Source: Mycocentrospora acerina (lineage: Eukaryota; Ascomycota; Dothideomycetes; Pleosporales). From it: a stretch of DNA of 64,000 bases. This document shows positions 35,167 through 47,184 of this stretch, piece after piece. The stretch is taken from positions 29,523 to 93,522 of the forward strand of contig JAKUHH010000379.1 in assembly GCA_022701365.1 (NCBI GenBank), given 5' to 3'. The notes beneath the pieces were generated by a model that made no database searches, was not told the DNA's origin, and worked only from the letters and a program-made list of their open reading frames with translations. Made by a program: the position numbers and the translations under genes. Numbering within the stretch: position 1 is the first letter of the stretch; every line of letters begins with the position of its first letter.

Positions 35167-35717
35167 AATAGTTTTTGGTCTTTAGTGTCATCTTTTCTCA
35201 GTCAATCTTGTTCCGTATTCACGCGCACAGATGGTCAGTTGGACTTTGTCGAACTTCGATCTATGATTAGACGCTACCTCAAGAATGCATGCACGGTGCC
35301 TGCATCCTGTACTCAGGCACCCAACGTCGATCCTTCTACATGCCGCGTCAGAGTCCTGGAAAATTAGTTGCTGACTGGACGCCTCATCGTGAGTACGAAT
35401 AAGTGGTATAGGCGAGTGGTCAAATCGAGACGACTGGATTTTTTTTAAAAAATCTAGGGACTTCCATGGGTGCTACAACGTCAGACAACAGCAACAGTCT
35501 GGTCACTCTTTAGTATCTAAGATATTCGCGACAGGTGGGGAAAGATCATTAGCGTCTACTTCATACTGCCTGACATGCATGCAAACTAAGCTAAGTCGAG
35601 CTTGATAAGTGAGAAACTACTCGTTCTAAAATCTCACGTACTTGACGCTGCTGTCGCCTCCCTATATACTTGAGCGATTCTAGACTGCCGCTTCGATTCC
35701 TTAAGCTGTTGTTCATA
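35167..35717. other. P450 promoter region
   Basis: About 550 bp with no gene. A run of T and A at 35440-35452 and CCTATATACTTGAG at about 35660, some 55 bp before the P450 ATG, look like promoter elements. The short frame at 35185-35367 is not supported. Confidence 0.45.
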
Positions 35718-37543
35718 ATGAAATTTTTGCAAGGACTGTCGTGGACGGCGCTGTTGATCTCGGGGGTAGTGGCGGTCCTGACATATTTTATTGGCAGGCT
35801 TATTCAGCATCGACGCTCATTCAAGGGTTTAGTATGTTCTCCGTTTCAAAACTATTCACACTGGCTTCCGAACTTCAAAATTGGGGTTGAAATGTTCCAC
35901 ACAACAGAGCTGCGCTGACTTCCTCTCAGCCCATGCCACCGCACGATTTCATATGGGGCCACCTGAAAATCATGGGCGAGATAGTGAATCTTTTCCCCAA
36001 GAACTCTCATTTCCAATATCATACAACAACGATAGCGCGGAAATACAACATGCCATCAGTCTTCTATCTAGATCTCTGGCCTCTAGGGCCTTGCTGCATG
36101 ATCGTCACCGATCCAGACCTTGCGCTTCAGATTACCGGCAACCACGACTTTGAAAAGCATGACGAAGAGAAGATGGCCATGGACCCGTTGTTGGGAGTGG
36201 GAAACATTGTTACCTCTGAAGCACCTCGTTGGAAACATTTACACAAACAGCTTAGCCCAGCCTTTTCCATTTCACACGTCACTTCGATGCGTGGTATGAT
36301 TGCGGAGGAGATTATGAAGTTTCGTGATATACTAGTGGAGCAAGTAGGATCAGGGGAAGTCTTTAGGCTGGATGACTATGGTCAGCGACTGATGTTTGAC
36401 ATTATTGGTAAAGCGACCTTTGGGGTCTCTCTCAATGCACAGGGCAATGGCAGTGAGGCGCTGGAGCACTGGGAGGAAATGACTCGATCGGCCATGCTTG
36501 TGCGTCAGTCGTGGAATCCCGTTAACCGATACTTTTTAAAAAAGAAGATAGCAGCCGCTGCCTCCAAATTGGACGCCCTACTTGCATCCCTCATACAGCA
36601 GCGCTTTTCCATGGTGCAGCAGGAGAAGGTCAACATGACGGAGAGACGTGGACTAGGCATCATGGACCTGATTCTACGCGAAGAGATCCTTTCAGGAAAG
36701 CAGTCTCTCGATCCGAAATTCGTCGCTGACGCCCTCTCGAATGTGAAGACACTCCTTGTAGCCGGCACGGGGACAACATCAGACACGCTCTGCTTCGCAT
36801 TCATGTTCTTGTCCAGTCATCACGACGTGGTACAGCGATTGCGCGAAGAGCACGATAGGATCTTCACCAAGGGAGTCGATGAAACATATGCTCTGCTTCG
36901 CGAAGAGCCAGGCCGACTGAATGACCTCGTGTACACGAGCAATGTTATCAAAGAGGTTTTGCGCTTCTATCCCATAGGCAGCACCGTACGGCGGCAAAAC
37001 ACAGCCGGCTTCATCACCCACAAAGGTCAAACGTATTCGACAAAGGGAAAGATGGTTGTCCCTCAGGCTATGAACATGCACATGGATCCTAAATATTTTA
37101 CAAATCCGAAAATATTTGATCCTGATCGGTTTGAGCGCAATGAGTTTCCAAGGCATGCGTGGCGGCCGTTTGAAAGGGGTCCTAGGGCGTGTTTGGGACA
37201 GCCTCTTGTGGGTTTTGCCCCCCCCTTTTTTTCACACCCAAAGTACATGTGATGTTCTAGGCTAACTGATTTAGGCTATGGATGAGTTGAAGATATTACT
37301 GCTACTGACCGTGCGTGATTTTGACTTTTTGTGCGCAAACTTGCGGCCGAGTGTGACGTCTGCAGTGGAGTGGGTGGATGTAGTGAGTTTAAATTTCTTG
37401 GAAAAAGTGTAGAGGTTGGAATGTTCTGGCTGACCATAAAACAGGATTTAACGTTTGGCGATCTTGCCTTCCAGGAGTATGTGTTTGAAGCAAAGCCGCG
37501 GGATGGAATGCCAATGACTGTTCGGAAGTCGAATTGGGCATAG
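35718..37543 (+). CDS. Cytochrome P450 monooxygenase, 4 exons
   Basis: Exons 35718-35831, 35930-37207, 37275-37379 and 37445-37543 give 531 residues. An N-terminal anchor (SWTALLISGVVAVLTYFIG) places it on the ER. The I-helix is VAGTGTTSDTLCF, the K-helix ExxR is in KEVLRFYP, and the heme loop is FERGPRACLGQPL with the ligand Cys. The usual PERF-like segment is DRFERNEFP. Introns 2 and 3 were placed so that LGQPL continues into AMDELKILLLLTVRDFDF and then FGDLAFQEYVFEAKPRDGMPMTVR, the expected family end. Without them the frame stops at a false end just after the heme loop. Substrate and CYP family are not assigned. Its 3' end faces an SDR gene 71 bp away; oxidoreductase pairs often share pathways, but that is inference. 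Confidence 0.9.
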
Positions 37544-37614
37544 AGGTTCTGTGAGAAAAGGAGAAGAAGAATGTACCACAATAAAAAGAAAAGTCAACAA
37601 CTAGTTTGTAGAGT

Positions 37615-38737
37615 TTATACTGGCACTGTCAAAGGATTCATCACCCCCGCCCCACCATCAACTCGCATCTCGGCACCCGTGATGTAGCTACTGAACCCAG
37701 ATGCCAGAAAGCCCGCGACCCTTGCAACCTCTTCGGGTCTGCCCGCCCTTTCGAGCCCAATAGTCCTCTTCTGGACCTCCTTTTCCTGCAAACTCGCAGG
37801 TGGAAACTGGCCTCCCTGCATCTCCTGCACACCCTTCAAGTCCACGCCAACGTCAATCTGCCCTGCGGTAATGGCATTGATGCGCACGCCTGTTCCCTTT
37901 AGCACCAGCACGCCCGACCTGACCACGCCGAGTGCAGCATGTGAGGCCATGGTGAAGGCGGGGCTCCAGCAACCGCCGTATGTGCCCGCCACGCTCGTCA
38001 CCACAATAATAGATCCATATGGCGCGTCTTTTGGGGCGGCGTTGGGGTAGCTGCCTTTGGGGGACGTTTTTTGCATCGCGGCAGGTGCATATTTCAGCGC
38101 GAAGAAGGCGGGCATAGCATTGGTTTCAAAGGCGGCGTAGAGGTCCTTGGGGCCAGTGGTGGTGATGCTGGGGGGCCCGAGCAGACCGGTTGAGGAGGTC
38201 CAGATGTCGAGGCGGCCCCAGGCATTGAGCACGTCGTCAATGAGGGAGAGGGTTGATTCCTCAGAGGTGGTATCGTAGGGATAGGGGATCACGTGTGTGT
38301 TTGGATATTGGTCTGTGAGGGTCGAGGAGAGATCTGGAGCAGGGGACGAGGGCGAGGAACAGGCGTATATGCATGCCGCGCCGTGGGCTTTGGGGGTGCA
38401 AGTGTCAGTGTGAAGATTTTTGGAAGAGAAGTTTTTCGAAACAGGGTTTTTTGAAGAGAGAGATTTCAGAGAGAGGAAGTTTTACCGGCGAGTTCGGCAA
38501 CAATGGCTTGTCCTACGGGCTGTGTCGCGCCTGTGACTACGCAGACAAAGCCGTACTACATTGACGATGCGTCAGTTTCAATGCTTTCAAGTCCCCGACA
38601 GCACAGACCAGCAATCCCAGTGAGACTTTCTTTTTATAAAAAAATATTAATCAAAACAGCAAGTTACTCACAAGTTTCCCGTCCGCCCTATACGGTGAAA
38701 AGTGCTCTGAATCCATCTGTTGGGTTGAAGCTGCCAT
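37615..38737 (-). CDS. Atypical short-chain dehydrogenase/reductase, 3 exons
   Basis: Exons 38737-38672, 38555-38486 and 38387-37615 give 302 residues. The N-terminal cofactor motif is VVTGATQPVGQAIVAEL, with Pro at the second Gly position of TGxxxGxG. The C-terminal part is typical SDR (GTGVRINAITAGQIDVGV; RAGRPEEVARVAGFLASGFSSYITGAEMRVDGG). At the active site the Ser is kept (VVTSVAGTYGG), but the Tyr and Lys of YxxxK read FTMAS, so both catalytic residues are replaced. The protein may bind cofactor without classical SDR catalysis. Introns are GT-AG with TAG/AAG acceptors; the start is the ATG reading MAASTQQMDSEHF. It is convergent with the P450. Confidence 0.85.
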
Positions 38738-39274
38738 GGTGCCGCGTACGAAGCCTCTCCGCTTTCAAGAATACAATGCGCAATGTAATGTCAGAGAACA
38801 GCGCGCGAAATTGAGCCGAACCTCGCTGAGGGGAGCCATTGTTTTGTTGCCCAACATCTGGCACGCATGTGTTGATTATGTTAGTGCATGTATCCCCGGG
38901 GCGCGGAGATGCATCGCGTCCGTAATGGGGCAGATGATGTTTGGTTGACGAGGGGTTCTTATCGGAAGCTCTTATCAGCGGACATGCATGTTGTGGAGGC
39001 GGATTTCCGTGGCGCTGTGATTGGAAGAGAGGGACACGCGTGGGTGTACAACTGGGAGAAGAAATGGAGGCGGCAGCCAGAGGGGATTTTATAATTAATT
39101 TGTTGTACTTGTAAATAGCAAAATTGAATGGTATCATGGCAATTTCAGGGGCGAAAACATCAATCCTTCTCCATCTCCTTCTCCACCTTCAACTCCGTCT
39201 GCATCTCTACGTCTCGCTCTCACACTCCATCTCAAACAACCTCATCCTCTGCACCTTCTCAGCCCTCACACCAC
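38738..39274. other. Intergenic stretch
   Basis: About 540 bp holding the SDR promoter and the 3' end of the next gene. Overlapping short frames on both strands have no family character. Confidence 0.45.
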
Positions 39275-39733
39275 CTAGTTTTTGTAAGGTGGCAAGCTCT
39301 CCTCCTGCGCCTGCTTTCCCTGCTCTGCGTTCCTCGCCCTCCTCCTTTCCCGCCTGTCAATCTCCTTTGCCACGGCCTTGGCCAGCTTCTTCCTCTCCTC
39401 TCTCTCCCTCTCCTTGACCAGATCCAGTCTGTTCTTGCCAGACCAGACCTTTTTGAAGTTCTTGCGGTACATCTGGCCAAAGGTCAAGAACTTGTCAGCT
39501 TGCTCCTCTGCCTTGCGCTTCGTCTGCTCCTCCTCATCTTCCGTGTCGTAGTCAGAGTCGAGCTCGTCGACGAGGGGCTCTGACTCGAGGGCTACGGCGC
39601 GCTGGTTGCGTGCCTTGTCCCAGGTCTTGGTGCGGGAGTAGGCAACGCATCCCGTGATGCCCAGGACAGCGAGGAGCGGCATAGAGAGGAAGACGACCAT
39701 TACGGCGCCAAAGGCGAGGAGGTCTTCGTCCAT
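39275..39733 (-). CDS. Small single-pass membrane protein, fungal hypothetical
   Basis: 152 residues from the ATG at 39733. After a short acidic start (MDEDLLAFG) one transmembrane helix runs about residues 8-32 (AVMVVFLSMPLLAVLGITGCVAYS). The remainder is soluble and highly charged: an acidic patch (DELDSDYDTEDEEEQ) then a long basic helix (VKEREREERKKLAKAVAKEIDRRERRRARNAEQ). No family recognised. The open frame extends upstream to 39898 in the + leader without family signal, so I used the ATG placed directly before the membrane helix. Confidence 0.68.
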   Translation of the reverse strand: MDEDLLAFGAVMVVFLSMPLLAVLGITGCVAYSRTKTWDKARNQRAVALESEPLVDELDSDYDTEDEEEQTKRKAEEQADKFLTFGQMYRKNFKKVWSGKNRLDLVKEREREERKKLAKAVAKEIDRRERRRARNAEQGKQAQEESLPPYKN

Positions 39734-40188
39734 GTTGAAGTGATTTGGGGGCGTGTAGATGTGGGAAATGAGTAGTTTTTTTGCGTCCAAAACAGAGTGT
39801 CGTGGGAAGAGAAACAACGTGTTATACAATGTGCATGTCGCAGTTTCGCCACCGTGGCTGTGCTGAGACGTCATTACCGCGGAGATGGACTTGGCCAATC
39901 ATGGCTTCGCAGGGGGCTAGGTCATGTGATATCGTGAATCTGGCCGCGGCGTGGCGACAATGCATCTAGTGAAGCCACGTTGAAGTAGACTGGGCTGGAC
40001 TGGACTGGACTGGATTGGGTTGGGACGGAATTGTAATTTATCGACGTGTGTGATTGTAAATTTCTAGCTTGGATACATGCCTGTACATGTCGTCGCAGTG
40101 GGTATCCTTTAATTCATCCCCCAGCTCAACACTATCTATTCCGGTGCTTGGGGTGATTCTCGAAAGTGATTAAAAGCAGACGAAACCT
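39734..40188. other. Intergenic, with short ACTGG repeats
   Basis: About 455 bp. At 39988-40025 a CTGGACTGGACTGGACTGG-type short tandem repeat occurs. No gene is supported. Confidence 0.5.
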
Positions 40189-40925
40189 TTATTTGCCCTC
40201 GCCGGCAACTCCCTTCAACGACTCTCTTGGTGGCAGCACGTCGGGCCCAAAGCTCAATGGCAGCAACTCCCCCATGGTCCTGACAATGTACTTGCCCTCC
40301 TTGTTGAACATGAAAATGGGGGTTTCGAGGCCTAGGAATTCGCGTAGAAACTGCCTGCACATGCCACAGGGGCTGCAAAAGTCCTGGATATCTGTTGCAA
40401 CGGCGACGGCCTTGAAGTCGCCGAGCTTGTGTCCAGCGTGGATGGCCGTGCCCATTGCGACGCGCTCGGCGCATGTGCCGACAGGGTAGGCGGCATTTTC
40501 TACGTTGGCGCCAGTGATGACATCCGAGGGGGAGGCGTGAAGGAGGAGTGAGGCGCCAACACGGAAGAGAGAATATGGGCCTGGTGGTTGATTTGTTAGC
40601 TCAATATTCTTATTTACATTCTTATGATTCGTGTTCTGATTCATATTCGTGTTCATGCTCGTGCTCATGCTCATGTACGTCTGCGTATGCATTTATATAT
40701 GCAAGTATAACATATAAATACACATGTATATATACATGTACATATACTTGAACATAAATGTCCACAATTAATGCACAGAGTAGACATACAATACGCCTTG
40801 CCCTTTGCTTCAATACACTTTTGACCAATGACCTGCAGCTCTTGCACTGAGACACCGTGAATCAGCCCATCCTTCTCGGCGACGGGTTCAGCTGCAATAG
40901 GCGAAAAGGTTGAAGTTGTAGACAT
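40189..40925 (-). CDS. Cytidine deaminase, homotetrameric type
   Basis: Exons 40925-40790 and 40580-40189 give 175 residues; the 209-bp intron is long for this window and full of CATGTATATA and CTCATG-type simple repeats. The join restores AYCPYSLFRVGASLL, the conserved start of the deaminase fold. The zinc site is complete: CAERVAMGTA supplies Cys and the proton-shuttling Glu, and SPCGMCRQFLREF supplies the two other Cys ligands. The enzyme converts cytidine and deoxycytidine to uridine and deoxyuridine in pyrimidine salvage, in the cytosol. Confidence 0.93.
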
Positions 40926-41689
40926 TGTGGAAGGCCAGGAAGGAAAGAGAAGAGGGAAAAAAAAGAGGGAACGCGATGCGACGCGTGCAGCTTTAAGCCG
41001 GCGAATGCGAGCGAGGGTGGGGCTGAGGCGGGGTAGGTAATAGCTAGAGCTCCAAGGGAAGGAAGGTATCGGAGTGCGCCGGTATCAAGATGCAACGAGG
41101 ATAAGACTGGTCATAGTGCTGGCCATTTTGCCTCTTCTTTTCCATGCCTGGGCAACGTCGCAGTGTTTTGTCGGTGTTGTAATGACCTGGTGAGATATTA
41201 CAGGACGTCGGAGCGCGCCGACATGGTGACGCAGATAAGGGCGATGACTGCAGTTTATCGTGCAATCTGTATATCCATTACAGACGCTGAAGTAGCTAGC
41301 AAGCCACACAACCGTAGAACCACACGTTGTGAGGTGTGAGCACTCAGAGTGAGATTTATCGAGTAGTACATGGAAAAGGGCGATGAGTGAGAGTACCAAT
41401 TATGACCATGAAATCGCACTAAGCCAAGGATGGTATGCAAGAGCGCGAAGCACGAATTCACGACTTACAAGGAGTGAATGACAATAGTATAAATTATGAC
41501 TAAGTAAAGTATGAACAACATGAATAAGAACCACCTCATCTCCCACGTAAGATCAACTACCCGTCTCCCGCTTTTTCCTTCGCACTTTCACCAATTCTTG
41601 TCGATAAATCAGGCAATTGAATAAAAAAGGTATTCTTGTAATTGAAAATATAACATTGTTCCAAAAACAAAGTAATACATAGAAATCCC
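40926..41689. other. Intergenic between two minus-strand genes
   Basis: About 760 bp: the cytidine deaminase promoter and the 3' flank of the Yos9-like gene. Short frames here are not supported. Confidence 0.5.
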
Positions 41690-43521
41690 TTACAGCTCAT
41701 CCTTGTACACCTCCTCACTGCCCTCGTGTATTTCCTCCCACCCCCCTTCGTCCTCCCCGTCCTCCCCGTCCTCGTCGTCCTTGGCCTTGGCTTTCGCCTT
41801 GGCACTTTTTTCCTCCTCGCCCTCTTTTGTCCTGTTCTTCTTGCTTCCCTTGCCAGTCTTTGTTTTTTCCTCGTCTTCGTCCACCTCAATGATGCCCCTA
41901 AACTCCCTACCGCGCGGGGTGTCGATAAGATCCAACTTCCAGCTCTTCTTTCCGGCAAGCTTGGTTAGATCTCTCTTTAGCTTTTCCACATTCTTAACAT
42001 CCTTGATCAATAGCTTGCGCATCTCCTCAACCGACATTTGGCTGCCATCGCTGCTTGCGACGGTGCCAAGGAATGTTTCTTTGCCGCCACCCACGACGAC
42101 GCTCTTCTCAATGACTTTGCCTTTTGAGCCGACGAGTAATTGAGCGCCGACTTGGATGCCGCCAATGATGGGGCGCTTGGTGGACTGTGTGAGGTCGCGG
42201 AGGGGGTTGGCGGCATCCTTGTCTTTGGCGTTGTTGTTGTTGGTGTTGCTGTCCTTGAGGGCGACGAGGCGCTCGGCCTCACGGGCTTGGGCGTCGAGGC
42301 GGGCAAGCTCCCAGGCCGGGGCGAGGTCCGGGGAGATTACAGGCTGGCAGGTGATGGGGTGGGCGAGGTTGTCCTGCGGGGGTTGGAAAGCGACGTCGTT
42401 GCAAAGGCGTGGGGTATCAACAATCATGAGGTAGGAGCAGGTGCTAGTCTCTTTGATCATGGCGATGCGGTCGGCCGACTGTGGGTTGCAGTGGAACTGG
42501 ACGTCGACCTTACGGGGCTTTCCCGTCAGGTCGCACTGGGTGCCGTCGGACAGCTGCTGGACCATGTAGCGCAAGGCACCTCTGGACTCGAGGCGGGGGA
42601 TCTCGAGGTTTTTGTTGTCTTTGCTGTTTTTTTTGTTATTTTTATACTGGCCACTTTTGTCATTATCGTTGTTGTTGTTATCGTTGCTGTCATCTTCGCT
42701 ATCGTCATTATTGTCGTCGTCTCGGTCAGACAAGTCACTGCCACCGCCACCCAGCGTCTTGCGTGTGCCATCCTTGGTCGGGTAGCGGCCCAGCACAAAG
42801 CTCCACACGCTCGTGTCTTCGACGGGCGGGTACATGGGGATACCGCGGCTCGGGGGCAGCTGGTGGAACTGCTTGACCTCGTCCTTGTAGCAGAAGCTGT
42901 AGCTCCACCAGCCGCTGAGATAGTAGATGCACTGCCCGCGCATGCCCTCGAGCAGCTCGCCACCGCGGTGGGTGGCGCGCATCAGCTCGCGCTGCTCCTC
43001 GGCGCGGGCCTCGTCAGGCGTTGTGGTGGTGGTGGTATTGGCCAGCGGCTCGTGGCGGAGGAGCGGGATGCTGCAGAGGTAGCGCTGGCCGTCGAGCACC
43101 ACGGCCTCGTGAGTCTGGGCGACGTCATTGTCACTGCCAATATTGTTGTTGTTGTTGTTGTTGTCATTCTCATTCTCATGGCCATGGACCGTCACGTGGA
43201 CATTGACATTGACGTTCCCCTGCTCCTTGTCTGTCGATGAGTCCTGGGCGAGCAGCGAGGCGGCCGCGTCCTGCGTGACAAACGTGTCAGGCCACACGAC
43301 TGCATACTTTGCACCGTCAGCACGTCTGCCGTCAGTCGTCTGCCGTGTACTGCCCGGTTGTCCAAGAAAAAGACGTCGACGAGCACATGCAGACCAGACC
43401 ATGAGGGTCAGTCATCACGTCATACCTGTGGAAAGGCCAGCACGTCGTCAAACACACTAAACGCATGCGGGCTGGCCTGCGCCATGCGCAACACGGCCGG
43501 CAGCGCCCACAAGTTTCTCAT
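41690..43521 (-). CDS. yos9: ER quality-control lectin, Yos9/OS-9 homologue
   Basis: Exons 43521-43426 and 43306-41690 with a 119-bp intron give 570 residues. Exon 1 codes a signal peptide and the FDDVLAFPQ lead, joined to YAVVWPDTFV, the conserved N-terminal motif of this family. The MRH lectin region starts near residue 158 (CIYYLSGWWSYSFCYKDEVKQFHQ) and includes CSYLMIVDTPRLC. Yos9 reads trimmed N-glycans on misfolded glycoproteins and feeds them to the HRD1 degradation complex. The C terminus is VYKDEL, an ER-retrieval signal. Unusual are Asn/Asp-rich inserts (around residues 78-93 and 224-260) and a long acidic/Lys-rich tail. It is followed on the same strand, upstream, by the Rad53-like gene. 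Confidence 0.92.
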
Positions 43522-43977
43522 CGTGGGTGTATTTGTGTATTTGTGTATGTGTGTATGTGTGTATGTGCGCGTTGGTGTACATATGCATGTGCATGTGTGG
43601 GTGTTGGGCACGTTGCACGTGCGGGGACACGCGACGAGACAAGAAGCCGTTGGGGACACGCAACGTCCACACCCGCACCCTGCATAAAGCCTTGGATATG
43701 ATTGGCTTGCGCTCAATAACAACTACAATTACAACTACATGATACGTTCATGTACAACAACATGTTTCATTCCATACAGAGACCTGCCCCTTCTCAATCT
43801 ACTCATACACCATCCTTCCACTACAGTTTCCTGCTAAATCATGCATCAACGCCAGTTAAATGCTCAAATGCTCAAACATCCAAACATCCAACCATCCAAC
43901 CATACAACCATCCAAACGTCTCCCTACCTGCCAAACAAACGCCCGCCCACTGGATATCCACATAAAAATAACCACCC
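43522..43977. other. Simple-repeat-rich spacer
   Basis: Contains a GTGTATGTGTGTATGTG-type tract (about 43524-43605) directly upstream of the Yos9-like ATG and an ATCCAAACATCCAACC-type tract (about 43875-43920) near the 3' end of the kinase gene. Antisense frames across these are repeat products, not genes. Confidence 0.6.
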
Positions 43978-46900
43978 TCACTCGTGTCCAAGCTTGTTCC
44001 CCACCCTGACCTGGAAACTGTCCTCTGGCTTGCGCGCCTCCTTGCCCGTCCCAATATAAAACTCACACGTAAACTTCAAACTCTCCCCACTCCTGGCATC
44101 ATGATACACCTGCACCACATCCCCACTGTGCAAGTGCCCAAACAGCGCCCTCCCCCGCTCGTCCTTTTGTCGGAGGTGCTTGCCGTTGATCGAAATCCCA
44201 TGTGTCGCACACGTCCAAATGCCCACATTCAGCTCTTGTAGACTCGTCCAATCCTTGCCTCGCTGGCTCAACTCTTGCACCGTCTCCGCCCCCTCGCCTC
44301 CAGATGAATACCAAAATATTATAAACGCAGTCTTGGGAATCCGAGTGTCGCGACTGTTCTCATACACTATTGTATTATTCCCAAATCGTCCCCACGACGT
44401 CTTGCTCCGCTCAATGTTGAGCACAAGGTTCGGAGCAAACGAATCTGCCGTCGCCACAAGCTTGCCCAGTGATTGCGACCCCAGTCCAGTGTCCAGTTCC
44501 ACAGGAATACACGGTACTTCGGCCGACGGCGACGATGCCACGCCCGTATGCGATGCCGTGTGCGAAGCTTCAGAATGGCTGCTAGTATCCGACGCCCTGA
44601 CCGTATCCTCATATGCTGACGCTCCCCTTGTCACGTCTCTGCCTGCAGACAAAAAGTCGTACCCACTCACCTTGGACGCGTACTCGGGGTTGTGCGTGCT
44701 GGGATCTAGTGGATCGTAGTAGTAAGATGCAGTAAGCGGTAAACTAATCTGTCTATTTAGCCCTGGCGCCCTTGCTTTCGGTGTAGGCTCACTGATCTGG
44801 CTGACTTCCTTGGACGAATGGTTCAAAGAATTGTGCTGTGATACCTCGGGAGTTTGAGGCGTCGCCGGTCCAGGGGTATGAGGCCTCGACCCAGGCGAGT
44901 ATGGAGACGTCATATTCATCTCTCGAACCAAAGACTCAGCTCCTAGAAGGCTAGGCGACGACATTCCACCGTCGAGCTGAGCAGGAGCTGTAAAAGGACC
45001 TTGAACTCTTGTCCCACCAACTGCATGGCTAAATGATTGAAAAGCCTCTCGCGACATTACCACTATAGACTCGTCTTCTGATAACGCCGTCTTCACATGA
45101 GCGTTCAATATACCTGAGCTTTGGAGAGCAGACTGCCCAATCTCGCCAAATAGACGAGGCCGCCCTGATATGGGCATGAGTTTAAAACTCTCGTCGTCAT
45201 CAATGAACCGCTCAGACACAAAGGATGCGCCTACAAGAGATTCTGCCGGCTCCCGGACTTGGTCTCGTGGATATCTTGGGTCCGGGCGAATGCGTTTTGG
45301 CTGCACAAGTTCAATCAGCTCATCATCCGACAAGATATCGTCTTCCTCGTCCGACTCTGGAATCTCTCCAACAATGCTCAGCTGCGACAATTGCTGCTCT
45401 GCTTCCTGCTCCTCGTCCTCTTCCACAATCGATTGTAGCACGGGATCAATAGGCATCGCCGCGCCTTCCTTGAGCCATGGATGATCAAGGCACTCTCGAT
45501 CTGTTGGACGAGTAGCAGGGTCGGTGCGAAGCATACGCATGAGAAGGTCGATGCACGGTCCAGACACTCCGGCTTTTTCTAGGGGAGATGGATCAAGCGG
45601 AGTCGCCATGATATTATTAAACATTGCCTCGCCCGTGGCATCTGCAATGCCTTTGAATGGTGGCTGACCACAAAGACAATACCACAGGACACCACCGAAT
45701 GACCAGATATCCACCGATGAGCTGTATGAGTGGTACTGTTTGGCACCCCGTCGCCGCTTGGTTCCCTTGGACGGCCCAGCGCCAAACTCGGGGAAGACTT
45801 CTGGTGCGCAGTAGAGTAGAGTACCGCAAAACGTCTTGAGGAACGTCTCATCATGCTTGACTACCTTTGAAAGACCAAAGTCGGACAACTTTACGGTAAA
45901 AGGGTCCAAATCGGCAATGAGAATGTTGTCCGGCTTGATGTCTCGATGCGTGATCTTGGACCGATGGAGATAACTAAGAGCGCTTAGTATTTGCTGCGCT
46001 ATGATTCTAACCACAGACTCTTCGAGTGGCCCTCGCTGCAGATACGCTTGCAAATCACCACAGCGCACAAACTCCATGATGATGTACAAGTAGTCGCCCT
46101 CGTCGTGATATTCGACAAACTCGACGACATTTGGATGTCGAAGGCCTTGCATGATTTTCATTTCGTTGTCAATCTTCTTGTCCAGTTGGCCATTCTTCAT
46201 GAAGCGACGCTTCTCGAGCTCCTTTGCGGCAAGAAGCTTGCCTTCCATTTTTGTTGCGAGTTGGTGGACAGTGGCAAACGCGCCTTTTCCAATTTGGCCT
46301 GAAATAGTGAGCGGAAGCGGTCATTCAAAAGGGGCCAGCACTCTTACCGACAATGTTGTAATTTGCGCCGCCATCCCATTTCATGCTTGGTCCACTGCAT
46401 TGTTTACTGATTCGCTGCACGGCTGTGACTTGTTTTAGTAACAAATCTCAAGATGGCAAAGAGGTTATTCACCTTTCTCCTTGTTGCGAGGTTCGGCACA
46501 CTCAGCAATAAAGTGTCGCAAGTTATCACGAAAACGCTCTAAGTACGATATCCGCGCAGGAATACGAACAATGAAGCGAATCATCTCAGATTCATTTGAG
46601 TTTTGTATAGAGATGATGGAGCCTGAACTGAGCATTCGTATCTTGCTGAAGCGTTTCATCTTATGGCTCAGCAAGTGATCATCGACGATTGTGCCATTGG
46701 TCGACATGTCTTCAATCATAAGAATGCCGTCCGAGTTCAAGTATATTCGGAAGTGCTGGTTGCTTATGCGCTTACCCGTATCTTGCCCAAAGACGACGTC
46801 TGCGCTGTTCGGGTTACGTCCGAAGATAAAGCCAAGCTGCTTGAACTTCATATTCCGTACTGAAGACATGCGAAGAGCAAGATCAGCACCTGCACGAGAA

Positions 46901-47184
46901 CCGTGCCCTACTCTCTCGCCATCGCTATTAATGATAATAGTCTCTTGCTCTTCAATGTCCGTCAGAGACTCACTCATGGAATCAAGAGAGTTGCGACGGA
47001 AGAGTACGTGCTCAGGACGAGTCTCGGCAGCAAGCTCGACAATCCTAATCGCAGTAGGCGTCGCTGGATGGAGTATGACGAGTACGTCGGCAATATCTTC
47101 GTCATTCAACCCAGAATTGTTCCTCCCCAGTCGACGTGGGTCGAGCACCGGCTGGGTGGCGGGCTGGGTAGGTTCGTCGCTCAT
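43978..47184 (-). CDS. rad53: DNA-damage checkpoint kinase, Rad53/Chk2-like with two FHA domains
   Basis: Exons 47184-46473, 46428-46348 and 46298-43978 give 1037 residues. The N terminus holds TQ sites (PTQPATQPV), targets of ATM/ATR-type kinases. FHA1 is about residues 115-205 (FIFGRNPNSADVVFG; ISNQHFRIYLN; DMSTNGTIVDD). The kinase domain starts with GQIGKGAFATV at about residue 264, has HRDIKPDN near 382, DFGLSKVV, and APEV. FHA2 lies near 890-975 (SWGRFGNNTIVYE; THGISINGK). This FHA-kinase-FHA order is that of budding-yeast Rad53. The small middle exon codes the lead into the glycine loop. The kinase relays Mec1/ATR signals to halt the cell cycle and protect replication forks. Confidence 0.93.

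Noticed and set aside
42140..43240. 366-codon plus-strand frame, Val/Ala-rich
   Set aside because: It is the antisense shadow of the Yos9-like exon, caused by its GAC/AAC repeats.
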